Below are positions 1-6,542 of a stretch of 9,424 nt of DNA, in pieces. Source of the stretch: M50B91 sp964526665 (GTDB taxonomy: Bacteria; Patescibacteriota; Gracilibacteria; UBA4473); assembly GCA_964526665.1 (NCBI GenBank), contig CAZGJL010000026.1, positions 1 through 9,424 of the forward strand. The letters are read 5' to 3'. The translations under genes and the position numbers were made by a program. The first letter of the stretch is position 1. Each line of letters begins with the position of its first letter. The notes below the pieces were generated by a model, which was given only the letters and a program-made list of their open reading frames with translations, made no database searches and was not told where the DNA came from.

Positions 1-101
1 GAGATTTTCCGCCGCATCTGTGGCAGCGTTGAATGCAGATTTTGTTCCCATGTGGAAATAGCTTCAAAAAGTATCTTTAAAGTATACCTCAAAACAGCCA
101 T
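1..101 (-). CDS. Possible start of a further operon gene, cut by the left window edge
   Basis: A minus-strand reading frame opens with ATG at 101-99, 11 bases after the TGA-TAG double stop of yebC (TAG at 115-113), and stays open for 33 codons to the window edge. The visible peptide begins MAVLRYTLKILFEAIS and continues with a polar, basic stretch. I do not recognise it; no conserved motif is present in so short a piece. A competing frame starts at ATG 51-49 (MGTKSAFNAATDAAENL) and is also open to the edge, so the choice of frame is uncertain. The close spacing suggests co-transcription with yebC. RuvC often follows yebC in bacteria, but this sequence does not look like the RuvC N-terminus. 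Confidence 0.33.
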   Translation of the reverse strand, partial: MAVLRYTLKILFEAISTWEQNLHSTLPQMRRKI

Positions 102-115
102 TTTATCAAGCTCTA

Positions 116-853
116 TCAGCACAAACTATCATCTACATCAAATCCTCCAAATACCTCATCCACATCTTCTGCCTCTTCGATTGCCGCAATGAATTTTTCT
201 ACTTTTTCAAGAATTGTTCCCTCTGTTATTTTTACGGGATCTTTTGCTTGATATTCTGGAGCAGATTTTGTTATTTCTAGTCCAACTGTAGTCAAAGCGT
301 CTCGTACAGCACCTAGATTCTCAAATTTTGTAATAATCTCACTTTCGTCTTCATCAAATGTAAAATCCTCTCCTCCTGCTTCAATGGCTATTTCAAAAAG
401 TTCATCTTCTGTTTTCCCATCATTTTTAACCCGAATCACTCCAATGTGATCAAACTGGAACATTACGGTACCAGAACCACCAAGAGTTCCTCCATTTTTT
501 CCAAAAGCTGTTTTTACTGATGGATAGGTTCTTTTTGTATTATCCGTTAGAGCGGTTACCACAAAAGGAATACCTTCTGGACCAAATCCTTCATACACTT
601 GCTCTGAATAAACAATTCCATCCTTTCCCTCTCCGGAAAGCTTTTTTAAAATTCGATCAATATTGTCATTTGGAACATTTTCGGATTTTGCATTCGCAAT
701 AGCTGCTTTTAGTGTTGAATTTGTATCTGGGTTTGGATCGCTCCGTCCTACCACTGATAAAATTTTGGAATATTTCGTCAATATCTTCCCACGACGCGCA
801 TCATTTGCTCCTTTTTTGTGTTTAATCGTGCTCCATTTATTGTGTCCAGACAT
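116..853 (-). CDS. yebC: YebC/PmpR (TACO1) family translation factor
   Basis: This 245-residue protein has the usual length of the YebC family and its diagnostic N-terminus, MSGHNKWSTIKHKKGANDAR (family form MAGHSKWANIKHRKGAQDAK). Other family blocks are GPEGIPFVVTALTDNTKRT followed by a KNGGTLG loop (about residues 91-125) and the C-terminal EDVDEVFGGFD (about 229-239). The family was first described as a putative DNA-binding regulator; later work on YebC and mitochondrial TACO1 points to a cytosolic ribosome-associated role in translating difficult, for example proline-rich, stretches. It lies 38 bases downstream of the pseudouridine synthase gene, so two translation-linked genes are adjacent. 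It ends with two consecutive stops, TGA then TAG. No Shine-Dalgarno precedes the ATG; a possible promoter lies at 878-906. Family assignment is secure, exact cellular role less so. Confidence 0.97.
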   Translation of the reverse strand: MSGHNKWSTIKHKKGANDARRGKILTKYSKILSVVGRSDPNPDTNSTLKAAIANAKSENVPNDNIDRILKKLSGEGKDGIVYSEQVYEGFGPEGIPFVVTALTDNTKRTYPSVKTAFGKNGGTLGGSGTVMFQFDHIGVIRVKNDGKTEDELFEIAIEAGGEDFTFDEDESEIITKFENLGAVRDALTTVGLEITKSAPEYQAKDPVKITEGTILEKVEKFIAAIEEAEDVDEVFGGFDVDDSLC

Positions 854-877
854 GTTTAAAATATGAAATTCTCACAA

Positions 878-906
878 ATTGTACGAAAAATTCACTTCTC
901 TCGCAA
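878..906 (-). promoter_or_regulatory. Putative sigma70-type promoter for yebC
   Basis: On the minus strand, TTGCGA (906-901) is followed after 17 bases by TACAAT (883-878). Transcription would start near 871, giving a leader of about 18 bases before the yebC ATG. The -35 box lies inside the 3' end of the pseudouridine synthase gene and matches consensus at only four of six bases, so this may be a secondary internal promoter or chance. Confidence 0.35.
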
Positions 907-1584
907 CTCTTCAACATCTTTCTCACTCAATTTTCGCCACGCTCCAGGCTTCAAATCCCCTATTTTAATCCCTTTTACACGTGTTCTAAATAAATCTTCA
1001 ACTTTAAACTGACAGACCTCGCACATCTTCCGAATCTGTCTATTTCTTCCCTCTTCAAGAATTATTTTAAATTGGGCTTCTCCTATTTTTTCTACCGCGC
1101 ACGGCTTCACGGGTTTATCATTTAAGCGTATTGAGCCATTCCCTAATCGTTTTATTTCGGTAGAAGAAATATTTGTACCAACCGTGACTATATATTCTTT
1201 ACTGTGTTCATAGCGTGGGTGTGCCAAAAAATTGCATAAGTCGCCATCATTGGTGAGTAATAACAGTCCGTGTGAATCTTTGTCTAATCTTCCAATTGGT
1301 ACTACTCGTTCTGGACCAAAGTCAAAACTTGAAAGATTTTTTCCTCCATGCTTATTTTCAAAAGTAACTTCTACTCCTATTGGTTTATTCCATGCAAGAA
1401 CTATTTTTTCAGGATCTCGAATAACAAAATTTTTTCCATTAATTAAAATCACTTCATCTCCTTCCACTTGGTCACCTAATGTAGCAATCTTTCCGTTAAT
1501 AAGAATTTTTCTCGTAGCAATTAAATGCTCAGCCTCCCGACGAGAACAAAATCCCTGTTGAGAAAGAAACTTTTGTAACCGCAT
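892..1584 (-). CDS. RsuA/RluB/RluE/RluF-family rRNA pseudouridine synthase (RluF-like)
   Basis: A 230-residue enzyme that should isomerise a specific uridine in ribosomal RNA to pseudouridine. An N-terminal S4 RNA-binding domain (about residues 1-50, MRLQKFLSQQGFCSRREAEH) is followed by the catalytic domain. The catalytic motif GRLDKDSHGLLLLTNDG starts at residue 98, with Asp101 as the expected nucleophile; NKPIG (66-70) and EGRNRQIRKM (178-187) are the other family blocks. The short C-terminus and the DKDSHGLL and KEYIVTV wording look closer to RluF (23S U2604 in E. coli) or RsuA than to RluB, but the target base cannot be fixed from sequence alone. Its ATG overlaps the TAA of the upstream Fn3 gene (TAATG), so the two are probably translationally coupled, an odd pairing of an exported surface protein with an RNA-modifying enzyme. 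It stops with TGA. Confidence 0.95.
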   Translation of the reverse strand: MRLQKFLSQQGFCSRREAEHLIATRKILINGKIATLGDQVEGDEVILINGKNFVIRDPEKIVLAWNKPIGVEVTFENKHGGKNLSSFDFGPERVVPIGRLDKDSHGLLLLTNDGDLCNFLAHPRYEHSKEYIVTVGTNISSTEIKRLGNGSIRLNDKPVKPCAVEKIGEAQFKIILEEGRNRQIRKMCEVCQFKVEDLFRTRVKGIKIGDLKPGAWRKLSEKDVEELREK

Positions 1585-2885
1585 TATGCTCGGCGACGTG
1601 CAGAAAACAAAGCAAAGATTCCCAAGGCAATAATAGCTAATAGTACTCCATACATGCCAGCTGGACCTGATTCAGTAAGCTTTGTAGAAAAAGAATACAC
1701 TCGACTCTCGGTTGCATTCCCTGCCGCATCAAGCGTTGCGATTTTGAATTCATAATTTTTTCCTGCCTCAACATCAAGTTCCAATGTTTCTGTAGCTTTT
1801 CCAATAGAATAGCCATTGTCCCATGGACCAAGCTCTTCTCGAAGATATAAAATTTGGTCTGTCACATCATTATCCAAATCAAGTGATTTTTCCCATGACA
1901 AAAGAGCCATCCCATCTGATTTAATTTTGGATGCATCTACTGACAAATTAAGTGCCTCAATTGGTGCGGTTGTGTCAGGTGCTGCAGGTTTAAATTCTTC
2001 TGGTTTTTCTGGACCAAATTGTTCTTCTTCCGGAAAAACGGCCTCGACCCCTTCAAGTATGGCACATTCCCCTGATTGTAATGATTTTCCTAATAAGTTC
2101 TCTGTGCTCGTCCCTGACATAACATCTCTATAATATTTTCCCATAGCAACATATTTTGCTTCAGGAAAACGACATTCCATCCTCTTATCCTGAGCAATTG
2201 TTTCTGTATAACGACATGTTCCATCTTTTATTCCTGATATTGTGCGTACTAATGCTGCTCTTGTAATAGGGTGAGAAAAAGTGCATTCATAGACTTCACA
2301 CGCTGTTAACTTTTCAGGGAGATCTTTACATTCTATTTCTATTTCTAATGGCACGCATGCTTGGCATGTTCCTCCACAATCTACATCTTCTTCTGTTCCA
2401 TTCTTTATTTTATCTGTACAGGTTGGACATGCTTCACACGTTCCTCCACAATCTACGCCTTCTTCTGTTCCGTTTTTTATTCTATCTGTACAAGTTTCTA
2501 CCGCTACTCCTGCCGAAAGGAGTAATTCTGCTTCAGCAGAATAGTTTTCTGAAGCATTTTCTTCACTATCAAGGGCTGTTACTGAAAAATAATAGGTTGT
2601 ACTTGGAAGTAATCCTTCAATAGTTGTTTCTACTCCTCCATAAACAACTACCTCATCGTCGTACGTTTCTCCTTCTTCCTGTACAGACGTTGTTCCGAAA
2701 TAAACACGATATCCAATAATAATATCTTCTGCGCTTTCTGCTTCTGTCCAGCTTACCTGAGCAGAACCATTTCCACTCTGAGTCGCTTGAACACCTGTTA
2801 CCTGTGAAGGAAGTGAAAATGCATAAGAAACCCCTAAAAGAGCACCTAAAGACAGTAGTATTGCCGTTCGAAATATGTATTTCAT
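1584..2885 (-). CDS. Secreted Fn3 / Cys-repeat surface protein with C-terminal anchor
   Basis: Unnamed exported protein, 433 residues from the start chosen here. It opens with a signal peptide (MKYIFRTAILLSLGALLGVS, cut near residue 22-24). A fibronectin type III domain follows (about 27-118), then two tandem 24-residue Cys units (132-177) of the form CTDxIKNGTEExVDCGGTCxAC. Next is an unrecognised domain with six cysteines (about 186-274), an acidic Pro/Glu linker, and a second Fn3-like domain (about 305-402). The tail is TESGPAG, a hydrophobic stretch (about 412-428) and a terminal RRRA, resembling a sorting or anchor signal. Role is probably surface adhesion or scaffold; no catalytic residues seen. 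An upstream in-frame ATG at 2903 would add MTNYTN, but the promoter at 2909-2939 places the transcript start at about 2900-2903. The ATG at 2885 is therefore preferred unless the mRNA is leaderless. The stop overlaps the pseudouridine synthase start. Confidence 0.9.
   Translation of the reverse strand: MKYIFRTAILLSLGALLGVSYAFSLPSQVTGVQATQSGNGSAQVSWTEAESAEDIIIGYRVYFGTTSVQEEGETYDDEVVVYGGVETTIEGLLPSTTYYFSVTALDSEENASENYSAEAELLLSAGVAVETCTDRIKNGTEEGVDCGGTCEACPTCTDKIKNGTEEDVDCGGTCQACVPLEIEIECKDLPEKLTACEVYECTFSHPITRAALVRTISGIKDGTCRYTETIAQDKRMECRFPEAKYVAMGKYYRDVMSGTSTENLLGKSLQSGECAILEGVEAVFPEEEQFGPEKPEEFKPAAPDTTAPIEALNLSVDASKIKSDGMALLSWEKSLDLDNDVTDQILYLREELGPWDNGYSIGKATETLELDVEAGKNYEFKIATLDAAGNATESRVYSFSTKLTESGPAGMYGVLLAIIALGIFALFSARRRA
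2355..2492 (-). repeat. Two tandem 72-base Cys-repeat units (VDCGG type)
   Basis: Within the Fn3 gene two in-frame copies encode CTDRIKNGTEEGVDCGGTC and CTDKIKNGTEEDVDCGGTC, each closing with xAC. The period is 24 residues (72 bases) and each copy carries four cysteines, so two disulfides per unit are likely. Such DCGG units recur in many bacterial extracellular proteins, usually as a linker next to Fn3 or other adhesive domains. High DNA identity between the copies suggests recent duplication. Confidence 0.88.
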
Positions 2886-2908
2886 GTTTGTGTAATTAGT
2901 CATTGTTC

Positions 2909-2939
2909 ATTGTAGCACTTTAGCCCCATACTCTGTCAA
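2909..2939 (-). promoter_or_regulatory. Strong sigma70-type promoter with extended -10 for the Fn3 gene
   Basis: In the gap after the SLH gene, the minus strand reads TTGACA (2939-2934, perfect consensus), a 19-base spacer, then TGC-TACAAT (-10 hexamer 2914-2909, with the extended -10 TG one base upstream). The spacer is longer than ideal, which an extended -10 can offset. The predicted start is about 2900-2903, on top of the first in-frame ATG (2903), which argues for translation from ATG 2885 with a leader of about 17 bases, or else for a leaderless message. It separates expression of the Fn3, pseudouridine synthase and possibly yebC genes from the SLH gene. Confidence 0.65.
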
Positions 2940-2942
2940 ATT

Positions 2943-5342
2943 TTACCAACCAAATACTTGTGTGACATACCAGCCTTTTTTTGTTTGTTTAATTCCTATT
3001 CCAACTCGTTTCCATTTTCGCATCATTAAGTTTTTATAATGAGACCCTGAACTTTTGAGTCCATCAAGCGCTATCTGCAACGAACTTCCATATCCAAGAT
3101 TCTCTCCAAACTCTCTTCCTGTTAAATCTGCTCCTTCAATTCGAGACTGAAACGTTTGTCCCGTTGGCGTAGTATGAGAGATGAAATTTTCTGCTACCAT
3201 TCGTTCCGCATATTTCTGCGCAAAGACATTCAGTTCTGCACTCCCTATTAATGAAGAGAGCTTTTGTTCTCCACGAACTTTATTAATCCAAGCACGAACC
3301 CCTGGAACAGTTTTTGATGAAAGCATTATGCTTTGGGGTGGCAGAATTGGTAAAACCCATTTTTCTGAAAAATATAGTTCTCTATTAAAAAGCACTTCTC
3401 CGTCATCTGTGATAATTTCTATTGCATGTGCCCCCCATTCTTCTGGCTTCACTGGAAATGAAAACCTATCCCCTTCTCGCGTGTAGGCAACTTGTCTGAC
3501 GTATCCAGATGGAGTCGTTATGAATGCATCTTCTTCAAGCGTGATTTCTGGGGAAAGAACTTTTCCTTCAATAGAAATTTCTTTTAAATCACGACGCCAT
3601 CGGGGAAAATCATGTACGGAAACTTTCTCTGATTCTGTGTCTAAAAATCCTGGCACCAAATCAAAGTTTTTGTAAGACAACTTCGTCCATCCCGAAATAC
3701 GTTGTGGCACCGTACCGTCTTTTGATTCTGCCGCATACATATCTACGGCTAAACTTTCCTGAGGTTCAAACTGAGAAAACCATGTATAAGGCAATTCGAA
3801 ATCATTAATTCCTCCTTCCAGCAGAAGAGATTTTGTTAAAGAATTTTGTGTAAATACTATTTTTAATAGATCCGTTTGATCCAGTGTTGGTGTGCCCCAT
3901 AGTACTTTTTGTTCTTCTGGTAGTACTCGTACGTCAAATTCTGATTTGAATACTTTTTTGCTTAATGGCATTACATGTTCTCGAGTGAGTCGAATCACTT
4001 CTATCGTTTCAACTCGAGAGCGATTTTCATCATCGAGTACTACTCCTACGAGAAATTCTCCTTCTTGATCAAATCTCGCTGGAAATGAAAAGTTTTTTCC
4101 TGAAATAGGTCCCGTAAACAAAAGTTGTTTCCCTCTTTTATCACCATCATTGGTGAGAGGCTGTAAAAACATTGTTGCTTTTTTATGCCCAAGGCTATCA
4201 GTTGTTCCAGAAAAATTAATGACTGTTCCCTTTATTATTTTTTGTGGCAAGGGCCTTCTCATCGTAAGATGCTCAAAAAAACTAGAAGCCAACATTGTTA
4301 CTGTTTCATCAAAGATTGGTTTTACCTTTTGTTCTGATTCTATCTGTCCTCGCAATTCGGCAATTTTTTCTGAAATAGACGTCGGTAATGGTGGTTGCTC
4401 ATGAATTCCATCCGAAAGACTCGGTCTCACATATTCTGGCACTGAAGGAAGTTCGTCTCCTGGAGCGGAAAAAACTTCAAATGCAATATTTACTTCACTC
4501 TCTCCATCTGTATCTAGTAGTCCAAATGCTTTCTGTGAAAGTATGAATATATGAGAATCATTTTCTGAAAATCTATCATTTATTGTTACTATAATCTGTC
4601 TATCTTCTCTCCACATGCGAACCTTTGTTCCAAAAGGAAGTGTTCTATGCGCCGCATTCATAGATTCGTTATCAATCAATTCCCCATTTGCTGTTTTTTT
4701 TCCTTCTAATTCTTCTGCATAAGCCGAAACGAAACCCGTTCCTCCATATCGAAATATTTCACTAAATCCCGAATCTGATACTGCTCTCGTTCGATATAAT
4801 ATTTCCGCAACATCTCCTCTGTTCAAAGCCGCATGTGCTTCGTCACCTTTTTCAATAATTCTAAAAAATTGTGCCAGATCAAAAAAAGGTGTGGCCCAAT
4901 CTCCGCCTTCTTCTTCATAAACAGGGGCATCAAAAATACGTAACACCATGGCTAGCATTTCTGCTCGTGTTACTTGTGATGCTGGATGAAATTTTCCATC
5001 AGCAAACCCTGTAACAACTCCTGTATCAACTGCTGTTTGCACATACTGAGAAAACCAAACATTGTGCGGCACATCGGGAAATGGCATCTGTGTTTCTCCT
5101 TCTACTGCAGAAAGAGGTATTCCCGTGACTCCAATCAACATTTTTATTGCTGCTGCACGAGAAACTGGTTGTTCTGGACGAAACTCCTTTGTTGTTCTTC
5201 CCGTCCGATATCCCTCTATAAGATTATTTGAAAGCAGCCAGTCTATCGCCTGGAAATTTGAGTGTGTCGATGTTACATCTTCAAATCCTTGTGCGAAACA
5301 AAGTGTAGGAATTGCCAAAAGCAGGCAAAATATTTTTTTCAT
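2943..5342 (-). CDS. Secreted SLH - RlpA-like - CAP multidomain cell-wall protein
   Basis: Exported 799-residue protein. The signal peptide is MKKIFCLLLAIPTLCFA (cut near 17-18). Residues 18-185 hold two clear SLH units, with FRPEQPVSRAAAIKML and FHPASQVTRAEMLAMVLR as their second halves, and a degenerate third; SLH modules attach proteins to wall polymers. Residues about 199-277 form an RlpA-like double-psi barrel: KKTANGE, AAHRTLPFGTKV and VTINDR are present, keeping the His (232) and Asp (256) that match those needed for lytic transglycosylase activity in RlpA. Residues 300-675 are an unassigned, probably beta-rich region. Residues about 680-798 are a CAP (SCP/YkwD) domain: ISHTTPTG (His723), GENLG (Glu747), SGSHYKN (His768) and WYVTQVFG. 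No transmembrane segment follows the signal peptide. The gene starts 58 bases after ndk without a Shine-Dalgarno (an AGGA lies too far upstream). It probably acts on or is anchored in the wall; the exact function is unknown. Confidence 0.93.
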   Translation of the reverse strand: MKKIFCLLLAIPTLCFAQGFEDVTSTHSNFQAIDWLLSNNLIEGYRTGRTTKEFRPEQPVSRAAAIKMLIGVTGIPLSAVEGETQMPFPDVPHNVWFSQYVQTAVDTGVVTGFADGKFHPASQVTRAEMLAMVLRIFDAPVYEEEGGDWATPFFDLAQFFRIIEKGDEAHAALNRGDVAEILYRTRAVSDSGFSEIFRYGGTGFVSAYAEELEGKKTANGELIDNESMNAAHRTLPFGTKVRMWREDRQIIVTINDRFSENDSHIFILSQKAFGLLDTDGESEVNIAFEVFSAPGDELPSVPEYVRPSLSDGIHEQPPLPTSISEKIAELRGQIESEQKVKPIFDETVTMLASSFFEHLTMRRPLPQKIIKGTVINFSGTTDSLGHKKATMFLQPLTNDGDKRGKQLLFTGPISGKNFSFPARFDQEGEFLVGVVLDDENRSRVETIEVIRLTREHVMPLSKKVFKSEFDVRVLPEEQKVLWGTPTLDQTDLLKIVFTQNSLTKSLLLEGGINDFELPYTWFSQFEPQESLAVDMYAAESKDGTVPQRISGWTKLSYKNFDLVPGFLDTESEKVSVHDFPRWRRDLKEISIEGKVLSPEITLEEDAFITTPSGYVRQVAYTREGDRFSFPVKPEEWGAHAIEIITDDGEVLFNRELYFSEKWVLPILPPQSIMLSSKTVPGVRAWINKVRGEQKLSSLIGSAELNVFAQKYAERMVAENFISHTTPTGQTFQSRIEGADLTGREFGENLGYGSSLQIALDGLKSSGSHYKNLMMRKWKRVGIGIKQTKKGWYVTQVFGW

Positions 5343-5345
5343 ATT

Positions 5346-5400
5346 TGTATACGCAAATCCTAACAGATTTTTGTCTCATGTAACAAAAAAACCGTATACA
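5346..5400. repeat. Inverted repeat TGTATACG / CGTATACA in the ndk-SLH gap
   Basis: The 58-base gap between ndk and the SLH gene is bracketed by TGTATACG (plus strand 5346-5353) and its exact reverse complement CGTATACA (5393-5400). Each arm contains the palindrome GTATAC, and their centres are 47 bases apart. They could be paired operator half-sites or a long-loop hairpin. Between them, on the minus strand, a weak promoter can be drawn (TTGTTA 5386-5381, 18 bases, TAGGAT 5363-5358), so a regulatory role is possible but unproven. Confidence 0.4.
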
Positions 5401-5877
5401 TTATTCTTCCCACTCCCCTGCTGCAAACATTGATTTCCATGCTCGAGTTTTCCATTCAAATAATTCGTTTTTCTTAAAAAATCGCATAATTTCGACTACA
5501 GCATTCTCTGGAGAATCTGACGTATGAACGAGATTCTTCTTCAGCTGTCCGGAAGAGACAAATCCCATGAAATCGCCCCGAAAGGTACCCAAGTCTTCTG
5601 CTTCAATCCCCGCTGTTTGACGAACTGTTTCAACAGCATTTGGTCCTTCTATAGCAATGATTACCACCGGTGTTGATTGCATAAATTCTTGTAGTGTCGG
5701 AAAAAATGGCAGTTCTGATACGTGCGCATAATGTTCTCGTAAAATTTTCTCATCAAGTTGCATCATTTTCAATCCAACAATTTTGAGTCCCCGACGCTCA
5801 AAGCGTGCAAGACCTTCTCCTATCAAACCTCGCTGCATTGCATCTGGTTTGAATATTACCAATGTTTTTTCAATCAT
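5401..5877 (-). CDS. ndk: Nucleoside diphosphate kinase
   Basis: A 158-residue cytosolic enzyme that transfers the gamma-phosphate of ATP to nucleoside diphosphates through a phospho-histidine, balancing NTP and dNTP pools. Family landmarks are all present: TLVIFKPDA with Lys10, RFERRGLKIV, PFFPTLQEFM, GTFRGDF (97-103, Arg100), and the active-site segment NLVHTSDSPENA with catalytic His118. It is about 15-20 residues longer than the common bacterial form, owing to a C-terminal tail rich in Trp and charged residues (EWKTRAWKSMFAAGEWEE). The ATG lies directly after the ssb terminator and has no Shine-Dalgarno, only an A/T-rich run. Being next to ssb fits a shared DNA-metabolism theme. No clear promoter was seen, so expression may depend on readthrough of the terminator. 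Confidence 0.97.
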   Translation of the reverse strand: MIEKTLVIFKPDAMQRGLIGEGLARFERRGLKIVGLKMMQLDEKILREHYAHVSELPFFPTLQEFMQSTPVVIIAIEGPNAVETVRQTAGIEAEDLGTFRGDFMGFVSSGQLKKNLVHTSDSPENAVVEIMRFFKKNELFEWKTRAWKSMFAAGEWEE

Positions 5878-5884
5878 TTTTTAT

Positions 5885-5916
5885 AAAAAAGAGACGTGCC
5901 AATAATGACACGCCTC
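5885..5916 (-). terminator. Rho-independent terminator after ssb
   Basis: On the minus strand GAGGCGTGTC, loop ATTATT, GGCACGTCTC form a 10-pair stem (two G-U wobbles), immediately followed by six T residues (5890-5885). It sits 24 bases beyond the ssb TAG and 7 bases before the ndk ATG, so it ends or attenuates ssb transcription before ndk. On the plus strand the hairpin is also followed by TGG and seven T residues, but no plus-strand gene runs into it. Confidence 0.85.
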
Positions 5917-5940
5917 TGGTTTTTTTCAAATTTTTTGAGA

Positions 5941-6393
5941 CTAGAAAACAAGATCGTCTCCTGCTGGCTCTACTGGATCCTCTTCTTTGGCAACTGTTTC
6001 TTCTGTTTTTGTTGCCTCTTCTTTAGCGACTGTTTCTTCTGCTTTTGTTGCATCTTCATATTGACGAGGCGTAAGAACAATCATGTCCTGCGCTACAATC
6101 TCTGTACGATAGTGCTTTATTCCCGCATCATCTTCCCAGCTACGAGTTTGCAAACGTCCTTCGAAGAAAACTTTGGTTCCTTTTTTTAGAAGTTGCCCGG
6201 CTAATTCTGCTAGTTTTCCCCAACAAACTACGTTGTGAAACTCTGCTTCTTCGCGTACTTCACCTGAAGAATCACGAAACCGTCTATTTGTTGCTACTCC
6301 AATAGTAGTAACCGGCTGTCCTGCTTTTGTTTGTCGGATGTCAGGATCCCGCGTTACATTACCGATAACCTGTGCCTTGTTTAAGAAATTCAT
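5941..6393 (-). CDS. ssb: Single-stranded DNA-binding protein
   Basis: A 150-residue protein that coats single-stranded DNA during replication, recombination and repair. The OB-fold covers residues 1-108: MNFLNKAQVIGNVTRDPDIR, FHNVVCWGKLAELAGQLLKKG, VFFEGRLQTRSWEDDAG and MIVL are typical. The linker (about 111-143) is acidic and low-complexity, with a perfectly phased 12-residue duplication ATK(A/T)EETVAKEE at 115-126 and 127-138. The C-terminal tip, which in the family docks partner proteins, reads GDDLVF: the acidic pair and final Phe are kept, but the usual penultimate Pro is Val. It is transcribed divergently from the ATPase B gene and ends in its own terminator. No Shine-Dalgarno is visible upstream of the ATG. 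Confidence 0.97.
   Translation of the reverse strand: MNFLNKAQVIGNVTRDPDIRQTKAGQPVTTIGVATNRRFRDSSGEVREEAEFHNVVCWGKLAELAGQLLKKGTKVFFEGRLQTRSWEDDAGIKHYRTEIVAQDMIVLTPRQYEDATKAEETVAKEEATKTEETVAKEEDPVEPAGDDLVF
5981..6052 (-). repeat. 36-base tandem duplication in the ssb linker
   Basis: Two adjacent 36-base units, 5981-6016 and 6017-6052, differ at only four positions and encode the two 12-residue copies in the disordered SSB linker. The unit length preserves the frame. This looks like a recent slippage duplication that lengthens the linker and may vary between strains. Confidence 0.85.
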
Positions 6394-6396
6394 TTT

Positions 6397-6499
6397 TGAT
6401 TAATTAGAAAATAGGAAAGGCATCTCTAATTCTATTAATCATTTTTCCCGATGCAACTTTTTTTATGTATTTCTTCATACATTTTTCATTTTTGTATGA
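6397..6499. repeat. Cluster of short inverted repeats in the ssb/ATPase divergent promoter region
   Basis: The 210-base gap between ssb and the ATPase B gene holds several dyads. TGATTAAT (6397-6404) pairs with ATTAATCA (6434-6441), the second arm covering part of the putative ssb -10 box. ATGTAT (6465-6470) pairs with ATACAT (6477-6482) around TTCTTC. TCATACA (6475-6481) pairs with TGTATGA (6493-6499). They could be operator sites for divergent control, but in A/T-rich DNA short dyads also occur by chance. Confidence 0.3.
6429..6456 (-). promoter_or_regulatory. Putative promoter of ssb
   Basis: The minus strand reads TTGCAT (6456-6451), 16 bases, TAGAAT (6434-6429). The predicted transcript would start near 6422 and have a leader of about 29 bases. 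The -10 matches consensus at five of six bases, while the -35 shares only TTG and is weak. Confidence 0.4.
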
Positions 6500-6542
6500 T
6501 TTCTTCAATATCTGGAATTATAGAAAAAAAGAGAATGTTCTT

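Noticed and set aside
113..118. TGA recoding (glycine) as in Gracilibacteria/Absconditabacteria
   Set aside because: All eight confident genes are intact without TGA read-through, and TGA serves as the terminal stop in two of them at the expected family length, so the standard bacterial code fits.
1..166. A plus-strand open frame from the window edge through the 3' end of yebC
   Set aside because: It lies antisense to a certain gene, has no recognisable motif, and ends soon after; it is best explained as a shadow frame.
2355..2492. CRISPR-like or mobile repeat
   Set aside because: The two units are in-frame, adjacent without spacers and encode a known Cys-repeat pattern.
5378..5395. T-run after ndk as a rho-independent terminator
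   Set aside because: The seven-T run on the minus strand is preceded only by the short palindrome GTATAC without a loop; no stable stem is present.
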